The notes under the pieces: model-generated | The model's database searches: none | What the model was told of the DNA's origin: nothing | What the model saw: the letters and a program-made list of their open reading frames with translations, nothing else | In this document: one piece after another, positions 9,588 to 17,534 of the stretch | Layout of the letters: every line of letters starts with the position of its first letter | Numbering within the stretch: position 1 is the stretch's first letter | Assembly: GCF_002090155.1 (NCBI RefSeq) | Contig: NZ_BBRM01000003.1 | Location: 186,001-250,000 of the forward strand | DNA from: Demequina sp. NBRC 110056 | GTDB taxonomy: Bacteria > Actinomycetota > Actinomycetes > Actinomycetales > Demequinaceae | DNA length: 64,000 nucleotides | Direction of reading: 5' to 3' | Program-made: the position numbers and the translations under genes

Positions 9588-9940
9588 GGCTCGATCGAGC
9601 GCCGCGCCGCGTCGAGCAGCGCCGCGAGCACTTCCGCGGGGATCGGGCGCGCCGCGGTGAAGGTGACCCCGGTCTTGGTGTGCTTGAGACCGGCCCCGGC
9701 GAGCGCATCGGCGCACTCGCTGATGGCCTCCGCGGGCAGGTAGAGCCCGCACTGCTTGCTGAAAGCGGAGTAGCCGGCGAGGGTCGCGCCGCCGAGGCGG
9801 AAGCCCGGCATGCCGTACGCGATCACCTCTGTCGCGTCTGGTGCCGCTGCGCTGATGGCCGCGCGCAGATCGCGCAGGAGCGGTCGGAAGCGCTCCGGCG
9901 CCGCATCGATGTACTCGTCGTGCGTCGTGGGCTCGCTCAC
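9584..9940 (-). CDS. DUF1801 / YdhG-like protein
   Basis: 118 residues with the DUF1801 pattern: THDEYIDAAPERFRPLLRDLR, then VIAYGMPGFRL, GYSAFSKQCGLYL and the terminal GVTFTAARPIPAEVL. The fold is CyaY/YjbR-like; family members have been called iron chaperones or DNA-associated, without firm biochemical proof. It is convergent with the gene at 9180, overlapping by 4 bp, and lies next to the tRNA-Lys gene. Confidence 0.88.
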   Translation of the reverse strand: MSEPTTHDEYIDAAPERFRPLLRDLRAAISAAAPDATEVIAYGMPGFRLGGATLAGYSAFSKQCGLYLPAEAISECADALAGAGLKHTKTGVTFTAARPIPAEVLAALLDAARRSIEP

Positions 9941-9959
9941 GCTGCTCCTCCCCGAGAGG

Positions 9960-10032
9960 TGGGCCCCGTGGGGCTCGAACCCACGACCTACGGATTAAAA
10001 GTCCGCTGCTCTACCAACTGAGCTAGAGGCCC
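9960..10032 (-). tRNA. tRNA-Lys (anticodon TTT)
   Basis: Read on the minus strand, the cloverleaf is complete: acceptor GGGCCTC pairs with GGGGCCC (one G-U), a D-arm AGCTCAGTTGGTAGAGC, an anticodon arm GCGGA-CTTTTAA-TCCGT (anticodon TTT), and the T-loop GGTTCGAGCC. The discriminator base is A and the full CCA is not encoded. Confidence 0.97.
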
Positions 10033-10086
10033 TGCACCAGCGTACGCGGCCCGAGCCAGCGCTCCGCGCCGCCTAGGGTGGGGCGT

Positions 10087-10398
10087 GTGACGAGCACGGC
10101 ACCTTCCGCGGCAGCGCCGATGCGCGTGGCGGCCGCCCTGTGGGTGGCGGGCACCGCCTTCGTCATCATCAGCGCCGTGGTGCTCGACGACGGGGTTGGC
10201 AGGAACGTCGCGATCGCCCTGGTGGTGCTGGCCGCCAACCTCGCGATCCTCGGCGCCGCCCGGCGGCTCACGCGCGACCGCGAGCCCGGCGGCCGCATCG
10301 GCGCCCTGCTCGGCGTGGCGAGCGCCCTGCTGGCTCTGTTGTACCTGGGCCTCGGGATCTACAGAGTCCTCGGCGAGGGCTACGCGGTCTTCGGGTGA
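10087..10398 (+). CDS. Membrane protein, hypothetical
   Basis: About 103 residues with three predicted membrane helices (ALWVAGTAFVIISAVVL, NVAIALVVLAANLAIL, IGALLGVASALLALLYLGL). No family was recognised. GTG 10087 is preferred over GTG 10078 because TAGGGT at 10074-10079 lies 7 nt before it, the spacing of a leaderless -10 element seen repeatedly in this window. Confidence 0.75.
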   Translation: MTSTAPSAAAPMRVAAALWVAGTAFVIISAVVLDDGVGRNVAIALVVLAANLAILGAARRLTRDREPGGRIGALLGVASALLALLYLGLGIYRVLGEGYAVFG

Positions 10399-10411
10399 CG
10401 ACGCCGCGCGC

Positions 10412-10747
10412 TCAGGGCAGACCGACGGCGACGAACGCCAGAGCGGCAAGGGCGAGCAGCGCGCACGCTCCGGCGAGCGCCGCGACGGCCACGCCAGGGG
10501 CCGGCGCGAGGCCCGAGCCGTCGACCATCTCCGCGACGGCGCGGCGGTAGCCGCGGTTGGCGAGCAGGTACGCGCCGAGCGCCACCGCGACCACGACGAG
10601 CCCGATCGCGTAGGACACGGGCCCGATCTGGTCCGCGAGCACGCGCGCACCCACGGCCCCGCCGCCCGCGATCGCGAGCGCGGTGCGCCGCCACGACAGC
10701 AGGGTGCGCTCGGGCTGCAGCCCGTCGTCGAAGCGCGGGGTGCTCAC
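10412..10747 (-). CDS. DUF202 membrane protein
   Basis: 111 residues carrying the DUF202 signature RTLLSWRRTALAIAGGGAVGAR near the N-terminus and three hydrophobic helices. Its GTG start overlaps the stop of the upstream DUF202 gene (GTGA), so the two are translationally coupled. Function is unknown; YidH-type proteins are short inner-membrane proteins. Confidence 0.88.
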   Translation of the reverse strand: MSTPRFDDGLQPERTLLSWRRTALAIAGGGAVGARVLADQIGPVSYAIGLVVVAVALGAYLLANRGYRRAVAEMVDGSGLAPAPGVAVAALAGACALLALAALAFVAVGLP

Positions 10748-11103
10748 ACCAGCCAGCCGATGAGCAGCAGCAGCGCCGCGACGAACACGCCGGCGACGAT
10801 CACCACCCCGAGTCCGGGGCCGGGCATCGGCGCGGCCAGGCGCATGGCCCGCTCGGCGCGCGCCCACCCCAGCCACGCCTGCGCGGCTGCGATGAGCCCG
10901 AGCAGCGCGAAGATCGTCGCCGCGGCGGCGCGCAGGCCCGGGTGCACGGGAAGGTCGAGGGCCTCGACGGCGACGCCGGCCGCGATCAGCGCCAGCGCGG
11001 TGCGCACCCACGCCAGGAAGGTGCGCTCGTTGGCCATCGAGAAGCGCGGGTCAGGTTCCTCTCCCACCGAGTACACGGAGCGCGGATAGCGGCGGTCGGT
11101 CAC
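10744..11103 (-). CDS. DUF202 membrane protein (YidH-like)
   Basis: 119 residues with FSMANERTFLAWVRTALAL, the hallmark of DUF202/YidH proteins, and three membrane helices. AAGGGAG lies 8 nt upstream of GTG 11103. With the downstream DUF202 gene it forms a two-gene operon of paralogues, suggesting a heteromeric membrane complex (inference). Confidence 0.9.
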   Translation of the reverse strand: MTDRRYPRSVYSVGEEPDPRFSMANERTFLAWVRTALALIAAGVAVEALDLPVHPGLRAAAATIFALLGLIAAAQAWLGWARAERAMRLAAPMPGPGLGVVIVAGVFVAALLLLIGWLV

Positions 11104-11148
11104 GGGCGGCTCCCTTCGGGGTGGACGCTCACCATCGTGGCACGGGGC

Positions 11149-12084
11149 TCAGGACTCGGCCGTGACGCCGAGCTCGCGCAGACCTCGCCACGCCATCTCG
11201 AGGTTGAGCGGCCGGTCGAGCGTCGCCCACAAGAGGCACTTCTGCAGGGCGATGGCGCGTACGCGGGCCTCGAGCCCGGCGTCGTCCACGCCCGTCGCCT
11301 CGCGATACGTCGCGATCGCCGCGTCGACGCCGGCGGCGGGCATCGCGGTGAAGAGGAAGGCGAGGTCGACCGCGCGGTCGCAGGCCGCCATCTTGCCCCA
11401 GTCGATGATGCCGGCGAACGCGCCGCGGTCGCCCAGGACGTTCGAGCCGTGGAGGTCGGCGTGCGACCACACCTGGTCGCGGGGCTCGTCCGCCGCGAGC
11501 CCGGCCTCCCAGAGCGCGTGGGCGGCCGCCGCGTCGACGCGGGCGCCGTCCGGCCCGCCGCGCTCGAGGACCTCGTTCAGCGCCCACCGCGTCTCCGCGG
11601 TGCGCTCGGCGAAGGGCAGGGACTGCTCGGGGTTGTGCCACGCATCGGCGGGCGCTGGGGCGTGGATCTGGGCGATCGCCAGCCCCAGATCACGGCCGGC
11701 CGATGCGCTCAAGGGCCTGGCATCGGCAGTGTCGCCCGGGACCCACGTCACCACGGCCCACGGCCACGGGTAGCCCTCGCCCGGCTCGCCGCGCGCGACG
11801 ACGTGAGGGTAGGCGAACGTCCAGTCGTGGGCGAGCTCGGTGGTGCAGCGGATCTCGCGGGCGAGCGAGGCGACCGCGGCCTCGACCCGAGGCAGGCGGA
11901 TCGCGAGCGCGCCTCCCAGCCGGAACATCGCCATGTCCCAGCCGTCGAACCGGTCGCCCAGCTCCTGGTCGACGAACTGCGGCGCCTGGGAGTCGACCAG
12001 CGCCCGGGCCGTCTCGAGCGAGATCGAGGCGTGGGCGGCGGGCGGACCGGTGTCGAGCGGGGTGTGCACCGGCGCATCGGTCAT
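11149..12084 (-). CDS. Aminoglycoside phosphotransferase-family protein
   Basis: 311 residues of the APH/choline-kinase fold. The catalytic loop is HADLHGSNVL (catalytic Asp) and the metal-binding motif is IIDWGKMAACDRAVDLAF. The N-terminal FRLGGALAIRLPR corresponds to the nucleotide-binding lobe. The substrate may be an aminoglycoside or another hydroxyl compound; resistance should not be assumed. TAGCGT at 12092-12097 sits 7 nt before the ATG, indicating a leaderless transcript. Confidence 0.85.
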   Translation of the reverse strand: MTDAPVHTPLDTGPPAAHASISLETARALVDSQAPQFVDQELGDRFDGWDMAMFRLGGALAIRLPRVEAAVASLAREIRCTTELAHDWTFAYPHVVARGEPGEGYPWPWAVVTWVPGDTADARPLSASAGRDLGLAIAQIHAPAPADAWHNPEQSLPFAERTAETRWALNEVLERGGPDGARVDAAAAHALWEAGLAADEPRDQVWSHADLHGSNVLGDRGAFAGIIDWGKMAACDRAVDLAFLFTAMPAAGVDAAIATYREATGVDDAGLEARVRAIALQKCLLWATLDRPLNLEMAWRGLRELGVTAES

Positions 12085-12135
12085 GCTCGCGACGCTAGCA
12101 CCGCGAACAGTCCCGTCCCGGGCCCCTCGCCGGTG

Positions 12136-13368
12136 CTACGTGGCCGCCCGGCCCAGCAGCAGGTCCCGCTCCGCCGGGTTGTCCGTGAGCTCGGCGGCCG
12201 TCGCGAAGGCGACCCGCGCATCGGCGCTCCGGCCGAGGCGGCTCAGCAGCTCCCCGCGTGTCGCGTGCCACAGGTGGTAGCGCTCGAGCGGAAGGCCGTC
12301 GACGATGCCGAGCGCCGCGGCGGGCCCGCGCACCTCAGCGACCGCGACGGCGCGGTTGAGCTCGACGACCGCGGTGGGCGTGAGAGCGAAGAGCTGGTCG
12401 TACAGCGTGACGATCTGCGGCCAGTCGGTGTCCTCGAAGCGCACGGCGTCCGCGTGCACGGCGGCGATCGCGGCCTGCACCTGGTACTGCCCGGGCTGCC
12501 CGCGCCGCACGCACTCCAACACCAGCCGCCGCCCCTCGTCCGCGAGCCCCGCGTCCCACTGCGTCCGGTCCTGGTCGGCGAGCAGCACGATCGAGCCGTC
12601 AGGGGTGAAACGCGCGGGCCGGCGGGACTCGGTGAGGAGCATGAGCGCCAGCAGCCCGGCGACCTCGGGCTCCGGAAGCAGCGCGTGCAGCGCGCGCGTC
12701 AGCCGGATCGCCTCCGCCGCGAGGTCGGGGCGCGTCGCGTCCGTCGTGCCCGCGTAGCCCTCGTTGAACACCAGATAGAGGACGGCGAGAGCGCTCGCCA
12801 GCCGCGGCGGGAGGTCCTCCCGCTCCGGGACGCGATATGGGATGTTGGCCGCCGCGATCTTGCGCTTCGCCCGGGTGAGACGCTGCGCCATGGTGGTCTC
12901 GGGCACGAGGAAGGCCCGCGCGATGTCGCGCGTCTCGAGCCCCGCGATGAGCCGCAGCGTCAACGCGACGCGTGCCTCCATCCCGAGCGCCGGGTGGCAG
13001 CACGTGAAGATGAGGCGCAGCTGATCGTCCTCGACCGGCTCGTCGAGCCGCTCCGCGACGGCCGATGCGGGATCGGGCGTGGTGCCGTCGTCGCCGACCA
13101 TCCGGGCCCGGCCCTGGTGACGCTGGTCACGCGTCGACTCGCGCCTGACGACGTCGATCGCGCGGTTCTTCGCCGTGGTGACGATCCACGCCGCGGGCGA
13201 CGCCGGGATGCCGTCGCGCTCCCAGGTCTCCAGCGCTCGCACGAAGGCGTCCTGCACCGCCTCCTCGGCGGCGTCGATCGAGCCGAGCACGCGCACCAGC
13301 GTCGCGACGGCCTTGCCCGAGCTCTCCCGGAAGGTGGCCGCGATGCTCGAGCGCGCATCGGCCCCCAC
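12136..13368 (-). CDS. ECF RNA polymerase sigma factor, ECF42 type
   Basis: About 410 residues: sigma region 2 (AAEEAVQDAFVRALETW, then PAAWIVTTAKNRAIDVVRRE), region 4 (LTLRLIAGLETRDIARAFLV, TMAQRLTRAKRKI), and a long C-terminal extension (about 200-410) with helical repeats, as in ECF42 sigmas (DUF6596). That extension is needed for activity in studied members. It follows a DGPF gene, the diagnostic ECF42 partner, with 2 bp between stop and GTG 13368. No anti-sigma gene is adjacent, as expected for this group. Confidence 0.92.
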   Translation of the reverse strand: MGADARSSIAATFRESSGKAVATLVRVLGSIDAAEEAVQDAFVRALETWERDGIPASPAAWIVTTAKNRAIDVVRRESTRDQRHQGRARMVGDDGTTPDPASAVAERLDEPVEDDQLRLIFTCCHPALGMEARVALTLRLIAGLETRDIARAFLVPETTMAQRLTRAKRKIAAANIPYRVPEREDLPPRLASALAVLYLVFNEGYAGTTDATRPDLAAEAIRLTRALHALLPEPEVAGLLALMLLTESRRPARFTPDGSIVLLADQDRTQWDAGLADEGRRLVLECVRRGQPGQYQVQAAIAAVHADAVRFEDTDWPQIVTLYDQLFALTPTAVVELNRAVAVAEVRGPAAALGIVDGLPLERYHLWHATRGELLSRLGRSADARVAFATAAELTDNPAERDLLLGRAAT

Positions 13369-13370
13369 GC

Positions 13371-13721
13371 TCAGACCCCCTGGAAGGGGCGCACCTCCAC
13401 CGGGCCGCGGCACGCGGCGGACGCCTCGGCCGCCCAGTCGAGGGCGGTGTCGAGGTCGGGCAGCTTGAGCACCCAGAAGCCGCCGATGCGCTCGCGGGCC
13501 TCGGCGAAGGGACCGTCAGTCGTCAGGGTCTCGCCCTCGCGCACCGTCACGGTGGTCGCGGTGTCGGGGGCCTCGAGCCCTCCCGCGAAGACGTAGATCC
13601 CCGCCTTCTGGGCGCGCTCGTTGAACGCCGCCGTGTCGCGCATCATCGCGTCGACGTCGAAGCTCGGGTCGAACAGCGGCTTGGAGTAGTCGTGGTGAAC
13701 GCTGAACAGGTACTCGGTCAT
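13371..13721 (-). CDS. YCII-related DGPF-domain protein
   Basis: 116 residues of the YCII/DGPF family, with the name-giving motif TTDGPFAEARERIGGFWVL and an N-terminal EYLFSVHHDYSKP. These proteins occur next to ECF42 sigma factors and are thought to be part of their regulon; the biochemical role is unknown. GAGAGGAC precedes the ATG. It is first in an operon with the sigma gene. Confidence 0.93.
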   Translation of the reverse strand: MTEYLFSVHHDYSKPLFDPSFDVDAMMRDTAAFNERAQKAGIYVFAGGLEAPDTATTVTVREGETLTTDGPFAEARERIGGFWVLKLPDLDTALDWAAEASAACRGPVEVRPFQGV

Positions 13722-13832
13722 GGTGTCCTCTCCGGGCGGGCCGTTCCCGCCTCATGACCACTTCACGAATGGGGCGTCCCGGATTCGACACTAGGCGCGC
13801 AGAATCAGTTGCGCTCGCCGTAGCCTGGGGCG

Positions 13833-14414
13833 ATGGACCTGGCAACGCTGCTCGAGGCTGGCACGTGGGCCGCCGCCCCCGTGTCCGCGCGGATGGCCGG
13901 CGGCCGTCTCGAGGTCGAGGCGCGGGAGGGCTCCGACGCGTGGCGGACGACGTCGTACGGCTTCATCCACGACGACGCCCACGCGCTGCTCGCACCGCTG
14001 GGCTCGTCCGAGGCGATCGAGGTCACCTTCCTGCTCGACTACGCCGAGCAGTTCGACCAGGCAGGCGTCATGATCCGCATCGACGAGTCCACGTGGATCA
14101 AGGCCGGCGTCGAGGTGTCCGACGGCGTCGCCCAGGTGGGCGCGGTCGTCACCCACGGGGTGTCGGACTGGTCCGTCGCGCCCGTGCCCGAGTGGGTCGG
14201 GCGCGAGGTGACCGTGCGGGCGTCGAGGGCCGGGGACGCCGTGACCATCCGCGCACGCGTGGACGACGAGCCGTGGCGGCTCGTGCGTGTCGCGCCGCTC
14301 GCGCCCGAGGCGGTCGCGGCGGCCGGCCCGTTCTGCTGCGCGCCCACGCGATCGGGCCTGGTCGTGACCTTCACGGGACACCGGCGCACGGAGGCCGACG
14401 CCTCGCTGCACTGA
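13833..14414 (+). CDS. DUF1349 domain protein
   Basis: 193 residues forming a concanavalin-like beta-sandwich, with the DUF1349 (YesU/YebA-like) motifs TSYGFIHDDAHALL, AEQFDQAGVMIRIDESTWIK and AGVEVSDG. The family may bind carbohydrate; no signal peptide is present, so it is cytoplasmic. TAGCCT at 13821-13826 is 6 nt before the ATG, indicating a leaderless start. Confidence 0.9.
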   Translation: MDLATLLEAGTWAAAPVSARMAGGRLEVEAREGSDAWRTTSYGFIHDDAHALLAPLGSSEAIEVTFLLDYAEQFDQAGVMIRIDESTWIKAGVEVSDGVAQVGAVVTHGVSDWSVAPVPEWVGREVTVRASRAGDAVTIRARVDDEPWRLVRVAPLAPEAVAAAGPFCCAPTRSGLVVTFTGHRRTEADASLH

Positions 14415-14459
14415 GCCGCGGACCGTCCGCCGCCCCACCCCCCCGGGTTCGTGTGGACC

Positions 14460-14477
14460 AGGCCCACGTGTGGGCCT
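14460..14477. terminator. Bidirectional hairpin between convergent genes
   Basis: AGGCCCAC-GT-GTGGGCCT is an 8-bp inverted repeat lying between the DUF1349 gene and the quinone-reductase gene, which converge. There is no T-run, as is usual in very GC-rich actinobacteria. Confidence 0.6.
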
Positions 14478-14504
14478 CCGGAGCGCCCTGCGTGTGCCTG
14501 AGGG

Positions 14505-15161
14505 TCAGGCCGAGGCCGCGGGAACCCTGTCCGCAGCCCGGGTGATGGACGGGCTGGGTGTCCTGAGCGCATCGGCCTTCCCCAGGCGAGCCATGGACGC
14601 GACGGACCGCTCGAGGCGCGCGGGGGACGCGTGCCTGACCTCGGGGATGCGCTCGACGCCCACGGTCGTGACCCCGACGTACCAGAGCGTCGCGACCTTG
14701 AGGGCGCGCACGGCGGCGTCGCGGTACATCCACCAGTTCCACCAGCGCGGCGAGTCCATGGTCATGACGATGCGCGCCGTGCGGCCCGTCAGCAGCTTGG
14801 CCCAGCCGCGGCCGTCCTTGTAGCGGAACGCCGAGCCCGACAGGATGGCGCGGTCGATCCAGGACTTGAACGCCGCGGGGTAGGTGCCCCACCACTGCGG
14901 GAAGAAGAGGGCGAGGTGGTCGGCGGCGTCGATGCGCGCGACGTGGGCCGCGATCGCCGCGTCGAGCGTCGGGTCGTCGTCGGTGCGGGGGACGCGCAAA
15001 TCCTGGCGCACGGCGGGGTGCTCAGGGATGGCGTCCCGGGCGAGGTCGACCACGTCCACCTGGGCTCCGGCGGTGCGCGCGGCGTCGATGTATGCGTGCG
15101 CGAGGGCGTGGTTGAGGCTGTCGGCCAGCGGGGTGCCGATGACGACGAGGATGCGGGTCAT
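14505..15161 (-). CDS. NAD(P)H-dependent quinone reductase, flavodoxin-like fold
   Basis: 218 residues. ILVVIGTPLADSLNHALAHAY is the FMN phosphate-binding start of the Flavodoxin_2 (NQO1/MdaB/KefF) family; LFFPQWWGTYPAAFKSWIDR is the flavin-contact motif. Likely a two-electron quinone or azo reductase protecting against reactive quinones. It overlaps the stop of the MarR gene by 4 bp (ATGA) and is therefore co-regulated with it. Confidence 0.9.
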   Translation of the reverse strand: MTRILVVIGTPLADSLNHALAHAYIDAARTAGAQVDVVDLARDAIPEHPAVRQDLRVPRTDDDPTLDAAIAAHVARIDAADHLALFFPQWWGTYPAAFKSWIDRAILSGSAFRYKDGRGWAKLLTGRTARIVMTMDSPRWWNWWMYRDAAVRALKVATLWYVGVTTVGVERIPEVRHASPARLERSVASMARLGKADALRTPSPSITRAADRVPAASA

Positions 15162-15598
15162 GAGAGAGGTCCGTTCTGTCGCAGGATCGAGATCAGGGAG
15201 TTGAGCTGGTCGTTGAGCACGGCCGGGTCGAGGCCTTCGGCCGCCGGGTGCGCGAACAGCGCGGTGAACTGGGCGTCGAGGTCGCGGCCGGCGCGGTCGA
15301 CGAGGTCGCGTCCCCGCTCGGTGACGGCAAGCACGACGCGGCGGCCGTGGTGGGGGTCGTGGGCCGTGGTGACCCAGCCGGCCTCGACGAGACCCGGCAC
15401 CCGCTTGCTCACCGCGGCCTTGGAGACGCCGAGGCACTCGGCGAGCGTGGTGACGTCGGTGGGCTCGACGTCGGCGAGAGTGGCGATGAACACGAACTGG
15501 CTGCCGGTGACGCCGTACTTGGCGGTCAGCAGCGAGTCGGCGGACATATCGAGCACCTGCACGAGCTCGTGGAGCGTGAAGGTCAGCTTGTCGGACAT
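15158..15598 (-). CDS. MarR family transcriptional regulator
   Basis: 146 residues with a winged helix: TTLAECLGVSKAAVSKRVPG (recognition helix) and the wing HDPHHGRRVVLAVTERG, flanked by dimerisation helices. First gene of a two-gene operon with the quinone reductase. Two inverted repeats cover its promoter (15601-15618 and 15629-15644), so autorepression relieved by a phenolic or quinone ligand is likely by analogy with MarR/HosA-type pairs. Confidence 0.92.
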   Translation of the reverse strand: MSDKLTFTLHELVQVLDMSADSLLTAKYGVTGSQFVFIATLADVEPTDVTTLAECLGVSKAAVSKRVPGLVEAGWVTTAHDPHHGRRVVLAVTERGRDLVDRAGRDLDAQFTALFAHPAAEGLDPAVLNDQLNSLISILRQNGPLS

Positions 15599-15600
15599 GT

Positions 15601-15644
15601 CAACCAGTTAACTTGTTGGCGGGCGAGTTGTCAACGGGTTGACA
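15601..15644 (-). promoter_or_regulatory. MarR promoter with two operator palindromes
   Basis: On the minus strand a -35 TTGACA (15629-15634) and -10 TTAACT (15607-15612 region) are separated by 17 bp, ending a few nt before the ATG. TGTCAA-CGGG-TTGACA (15629-15644) covers the -35, and the imperfect palindrome CAACCAGTTAACTTGTTG (15601-15618) covers the -10. Both half-sites share the TCAAC/GTTGA element, consistent with two MarR dimers blocking polymerase. Confidence 0.8.
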
Positions 15645-15650
15645 TGTGGA

Positions 15651-15700
15651 GTGCCTGGGAGTGCCTGGGAGTGCCTGGGAGTGCCTGGGAGTGCCTGGGA
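15651..15700. repeat. 10-bp tandem repeat, five exact copies
   Basis: GTGCCTGGGA repeats five times without error, followed by a decayed copy GTGCGAGGTG. It begins 7 bp upstream of the MarR operator. The 10-bp period would place copies on nearly the same DNA face. It may be a slippage-variable element. Confidence 0.95.
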
Positions 15701-15760
15701 GTGCGAGGTGGGAGCTTGTGCGGAGGGGCCCGTGCGGAGGGCCGATGCGCGGGCTGGGCC

Positions 15761-16081
15761 TCAGAGACCCGCGAGCAGGAGCGCGGCGAAGGCCAGCGCG
15801 CCGAGGCTGAGGGTCCAGCCCATCGACCGCTTCCACAGCGCGACGGCGACCGCGACGATCGCCGCGATGTGCCACGCGCCGAACGCGCGCCACTCGCCCG
15901 CGTCGAGGAACAGCGAGTTCGCGACGATCGCGGCCATCGCGGCCGGCGCGACGAGGGCGAGCGCCTTCGAGACTCGCGGAGGGAGCTCGCGGTCGCCGCC
16001 GAGCAGCACGATGCCGGACAGGCGGATCGCGTACGTGCCGATCGCGGCAAGCGTGAAGACGATGAAGGCGGTGAGGGTCAT
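15761..16081 (-). CDS. azlD: AzlD family branched-chain amino acid exporter subunit
   Basis: 106 residues, four hydrophobic helices, with TYAIRLSGIVLLGGDRELPPR and ALALVAPAAMAAIVANSLF as in AzlD. It pairs with AzlC to export branched-chain amino acids or analogues. The ATG overlaps the AzlC stop by 4 bp. Confidence 0.9.
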   Translation of the reverse strand: MTLTAFIVFTLAAIGTYAIRLSGIVLLGGDRELPPRVSKALALVAPAAMAAIVANSLFLDAGEWRAFGAWHIAAIVAVAVALWKRSMGWTLSLGALAFAALLLAGL

Positions 16082-16851
16082 GGGTCGTGCGCCTCCGGAG
16101 CGGCCTCCGGCGGGATCTCGCCGGGCCGGTTGCCCTTGCGGTCCGGCACGAACGAGCCGAGCGTGATGCCGGTGAGCGCGCCGGCGAGCACGTTGAGCCC
16201 GTAGGGCAGGTCCTTGAGCAGCAGCACCACGGCTACCGACACGCCCGCGGCGGTCACCGCGGGCCACGTGCGCAGGCCGGGCACCATCACCGCGATGAAC
16301 ATCAGCGGCACGATGAACCCGATCTGCCAGGACTCCGGGATGACGGGGCCCAGGATCACGCCGGCCGCCGTGCCGAGGATCCACACCAGCACGAACGGCC
16401 CCGAGACGCCCAGGATGAACCAGCGGCGGCGCACGGGGTCGGGCCAGCGCTCGGCCTCCATGCTCGACACCGCGGCCGACTGGTCGGTCATGAGGTACGC
16501 GAGCGCGAGGCGCCACCGCAGCGGGAAGGGCGCGAAGATGGGCGCGAGGGCCGCCGAGTACAGGGCCAGCCGGGCGTTGATGACGAGCGCGGTGACGATG
16601 GCGATGATGGCGGGTGCGCCCTGGCGGAGCGCCTCGACGATGGCGATCTGGCTCGCGCCTGCCGTGACGGTCGAGCTCGCGTACGGCGCGAGCCAGCCCG
16701 CGAGGCCCACCACCTGGATCAGCGCACCGAAGGCCATGCCGAAGACCACGGAGCCCGGCATCAGCGGGGCGATCGCTCGCGCGCCCGTCCAGAAGTCGGC
16801 GCGCTGCTGCGGGCCCACGCCCCAGCGAGCGGGGCGGGCGGGCGAGGTCAC
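16078..16851 (-). CDS. azlC: AzlC family branched-chain amino acid exporter, large subunit
   Basis: 257 residues with about seven membrane helices and AzlC motifs: APLMPGSVVFGMAFGAL, SSTVTAGASQIAIVEALRQG, NARLALYSAALAP and YLMTDQSAAV. Forms the LIV-E type exporter with AzlD. It starts at GTG 16851. No Lrp-type regulator is adjacent. Confidence 0.92.
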   Translation of the reverse strand: MTSPARPARWGVGPQQRADFWTGARAIAPLMPGSVVFGMAFGALIQVVGLAGWLAPYASSTVTAGASQIAIVEALRQGAPAIIAIVTALVINARLALYSAALAPIFAPFPLRWRLALAYLMTDQSAAVSSMEAERWPDPVRRRWFILGVSGPFVLVWILGTAAGVILGPVIPESWQIGFIVPLMFIAVMVPGLRTWPAVTAAGVSVAVVLLLKDLPYGLNVLAGALTGITLGSFVPDRKGNRPGEIPPEAAPEAHDP

Positions 16852-16947
16852 CTCGACAGTCTCGCACGGGGGCTCGGTGCCAGTGGAGGTGCCATTGGAA
16901 CCCGGCGGGTGTCCCGACGGTGCGGGGCACGTGCGCTGCGGGGGCGT

Positions 16948-17035
16948 GCACGAAGTCGCGGATCAGCTCGACGTGCAGTGCGGGTGCCATGCGGGGGGCG
17001 GCAGGCGTTGCGGGAGCAGATCCGCGACTTTGTGC
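16948..17035. repeat. Large imperfect inverted repeat (20-bp arms)
   Basis: GCACGAAGTCGCGGATCAGC (16948-16967) is matched at 17016-17035 by the inverse of GCACAAAGTCGCGGATCTGC: 18 of 20 positions pair. About 48 bp of GC-rich sequence lies between. It sits in the gap upstream of azlC. It may be a small palindromic mobile element relic or a structured RNA; no gene is inside. Confidence 0.75.
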
Positions 17036-17082
17036 AGGGTCGACCGGCTGGCGCGCGGTGGGATGGCGCGGCCCGGACGTGA

Positions 17083-17120
17083 CGAGACCCCGGCCCGCCG
17101 TGCGGCGTACCGGGGTCTCG
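17083..17120 (-). terminator. Terminator of the DUF1540 gene
   Basis: CGAGACCCCGG (17083-17093) pairs perfectly with CCGGGGTCTCG (17110-17120), an 11-bp stem 13 bp beyond the stop codon of the DUF1540 gene on the minus strand. Confidence 0.85.
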
Positions 17121-17133
17121 AAGGCGTTGGGCC

Positions 17134-17421
17134 TTAGCGGGCCTCGAAGGTGAGGCAGTCGGCGGTGTCGAAGGACGCGCCCACCTCGATGGCCTCCGCG
17201 GTGCACGACATCTCGTCGTTGAACTTGCAGTCGGTGCGGGTGCAGGCACCCACGCCGGCGGGGCCGGCCTTGCCGCTCTTGTGGTCGGTGTCGACGAACG
17301 TCGAGCAGTGGGCGTGGTCGCCCGAGACGTTGATGGCGCCGGCGTGGCAGCCGTCGTGGTTGAAGCCGCAGGTCTCGACCGAGCAGGACGAGACGATCGG
17401 CAGGCTGATCATGGTGGCCAT
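17134..17421 (-). CDS. Cys-rich protein with two DUF1540 repeats
   Basis: 95 residues made of two DUF1540 units: CSVETCGFNHDGCHAGAINV ending in HCSTF, and CTRTDCKFNDEMSCTAEAI ending in DCLTF. Each has four cysteines spaced as in a small zinc- or metal-binding knuckle. The role is unknown. The AGGAGG-type site before the ATG, a near-consensus promoter at 17458-17486 and a strong terminator suggest a highly expressed single-gene transcript. Confidence 0.9.
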   Translation of the reverse strand: MATMISLPIVSSCSVETCGFNHDGCHAGAINVSGDHAHCSTFVDTDHKSGKAGPAGVGACTRTDCKFNDEMSCTAEAIEVGASFDTADCLTFEAR

Positions 17422-17457
17422 GGTGTCCTCCTGGGCGTCGTGGATGGCTACGCCTCG

Positions 17458-17486
17458 AGAATACGCCCAAGAATGCGCGTTGTCAC
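17458..17486 (-). promoter_or_regulatory. Promoter of the DUF1540 gene
   Basis: On the minus strand a -35 GTGACA (17481-17486) and -10 TATTCT (17458-17463) are spaced 17 bp, about 40 bp upstream of the start codon. Confidence 0.75.
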
Positions 17487-17493
17487 ATTCTCA

Positions 17494-17534
17494 AATAAAG
17501 AAACCGACGTGTTTCCTAAGGAATAAAGAAACAC
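17494..17534. promoter_or_regulatory. AT-rich direct repeats upstream of the DUF1540 promoter
   Basis: AATAAAGAAAC occurs at 17494-17504 and 17522-17532 (28 bp apart) in a conspicuously AT-rich patch; GTGTTTC/GAAACAC arms at 17509-17515 and 17528-17534 overlap. Position just upstream of the -35 fits activator sites or UP elements. Confidence 0.5.

Noticed and set aside
11149-12084. Calling an aminoglycoside resistance gene
   Set aside because: Only the fold is supported; many such proteins phosphorylate other substrates and there is no mobile or resistance context.
15651-15700. Five short repeats as a possible CRISPR array
   Set aside because: Units are contiguous 10-mers without spacers; a simple tandem repeat.
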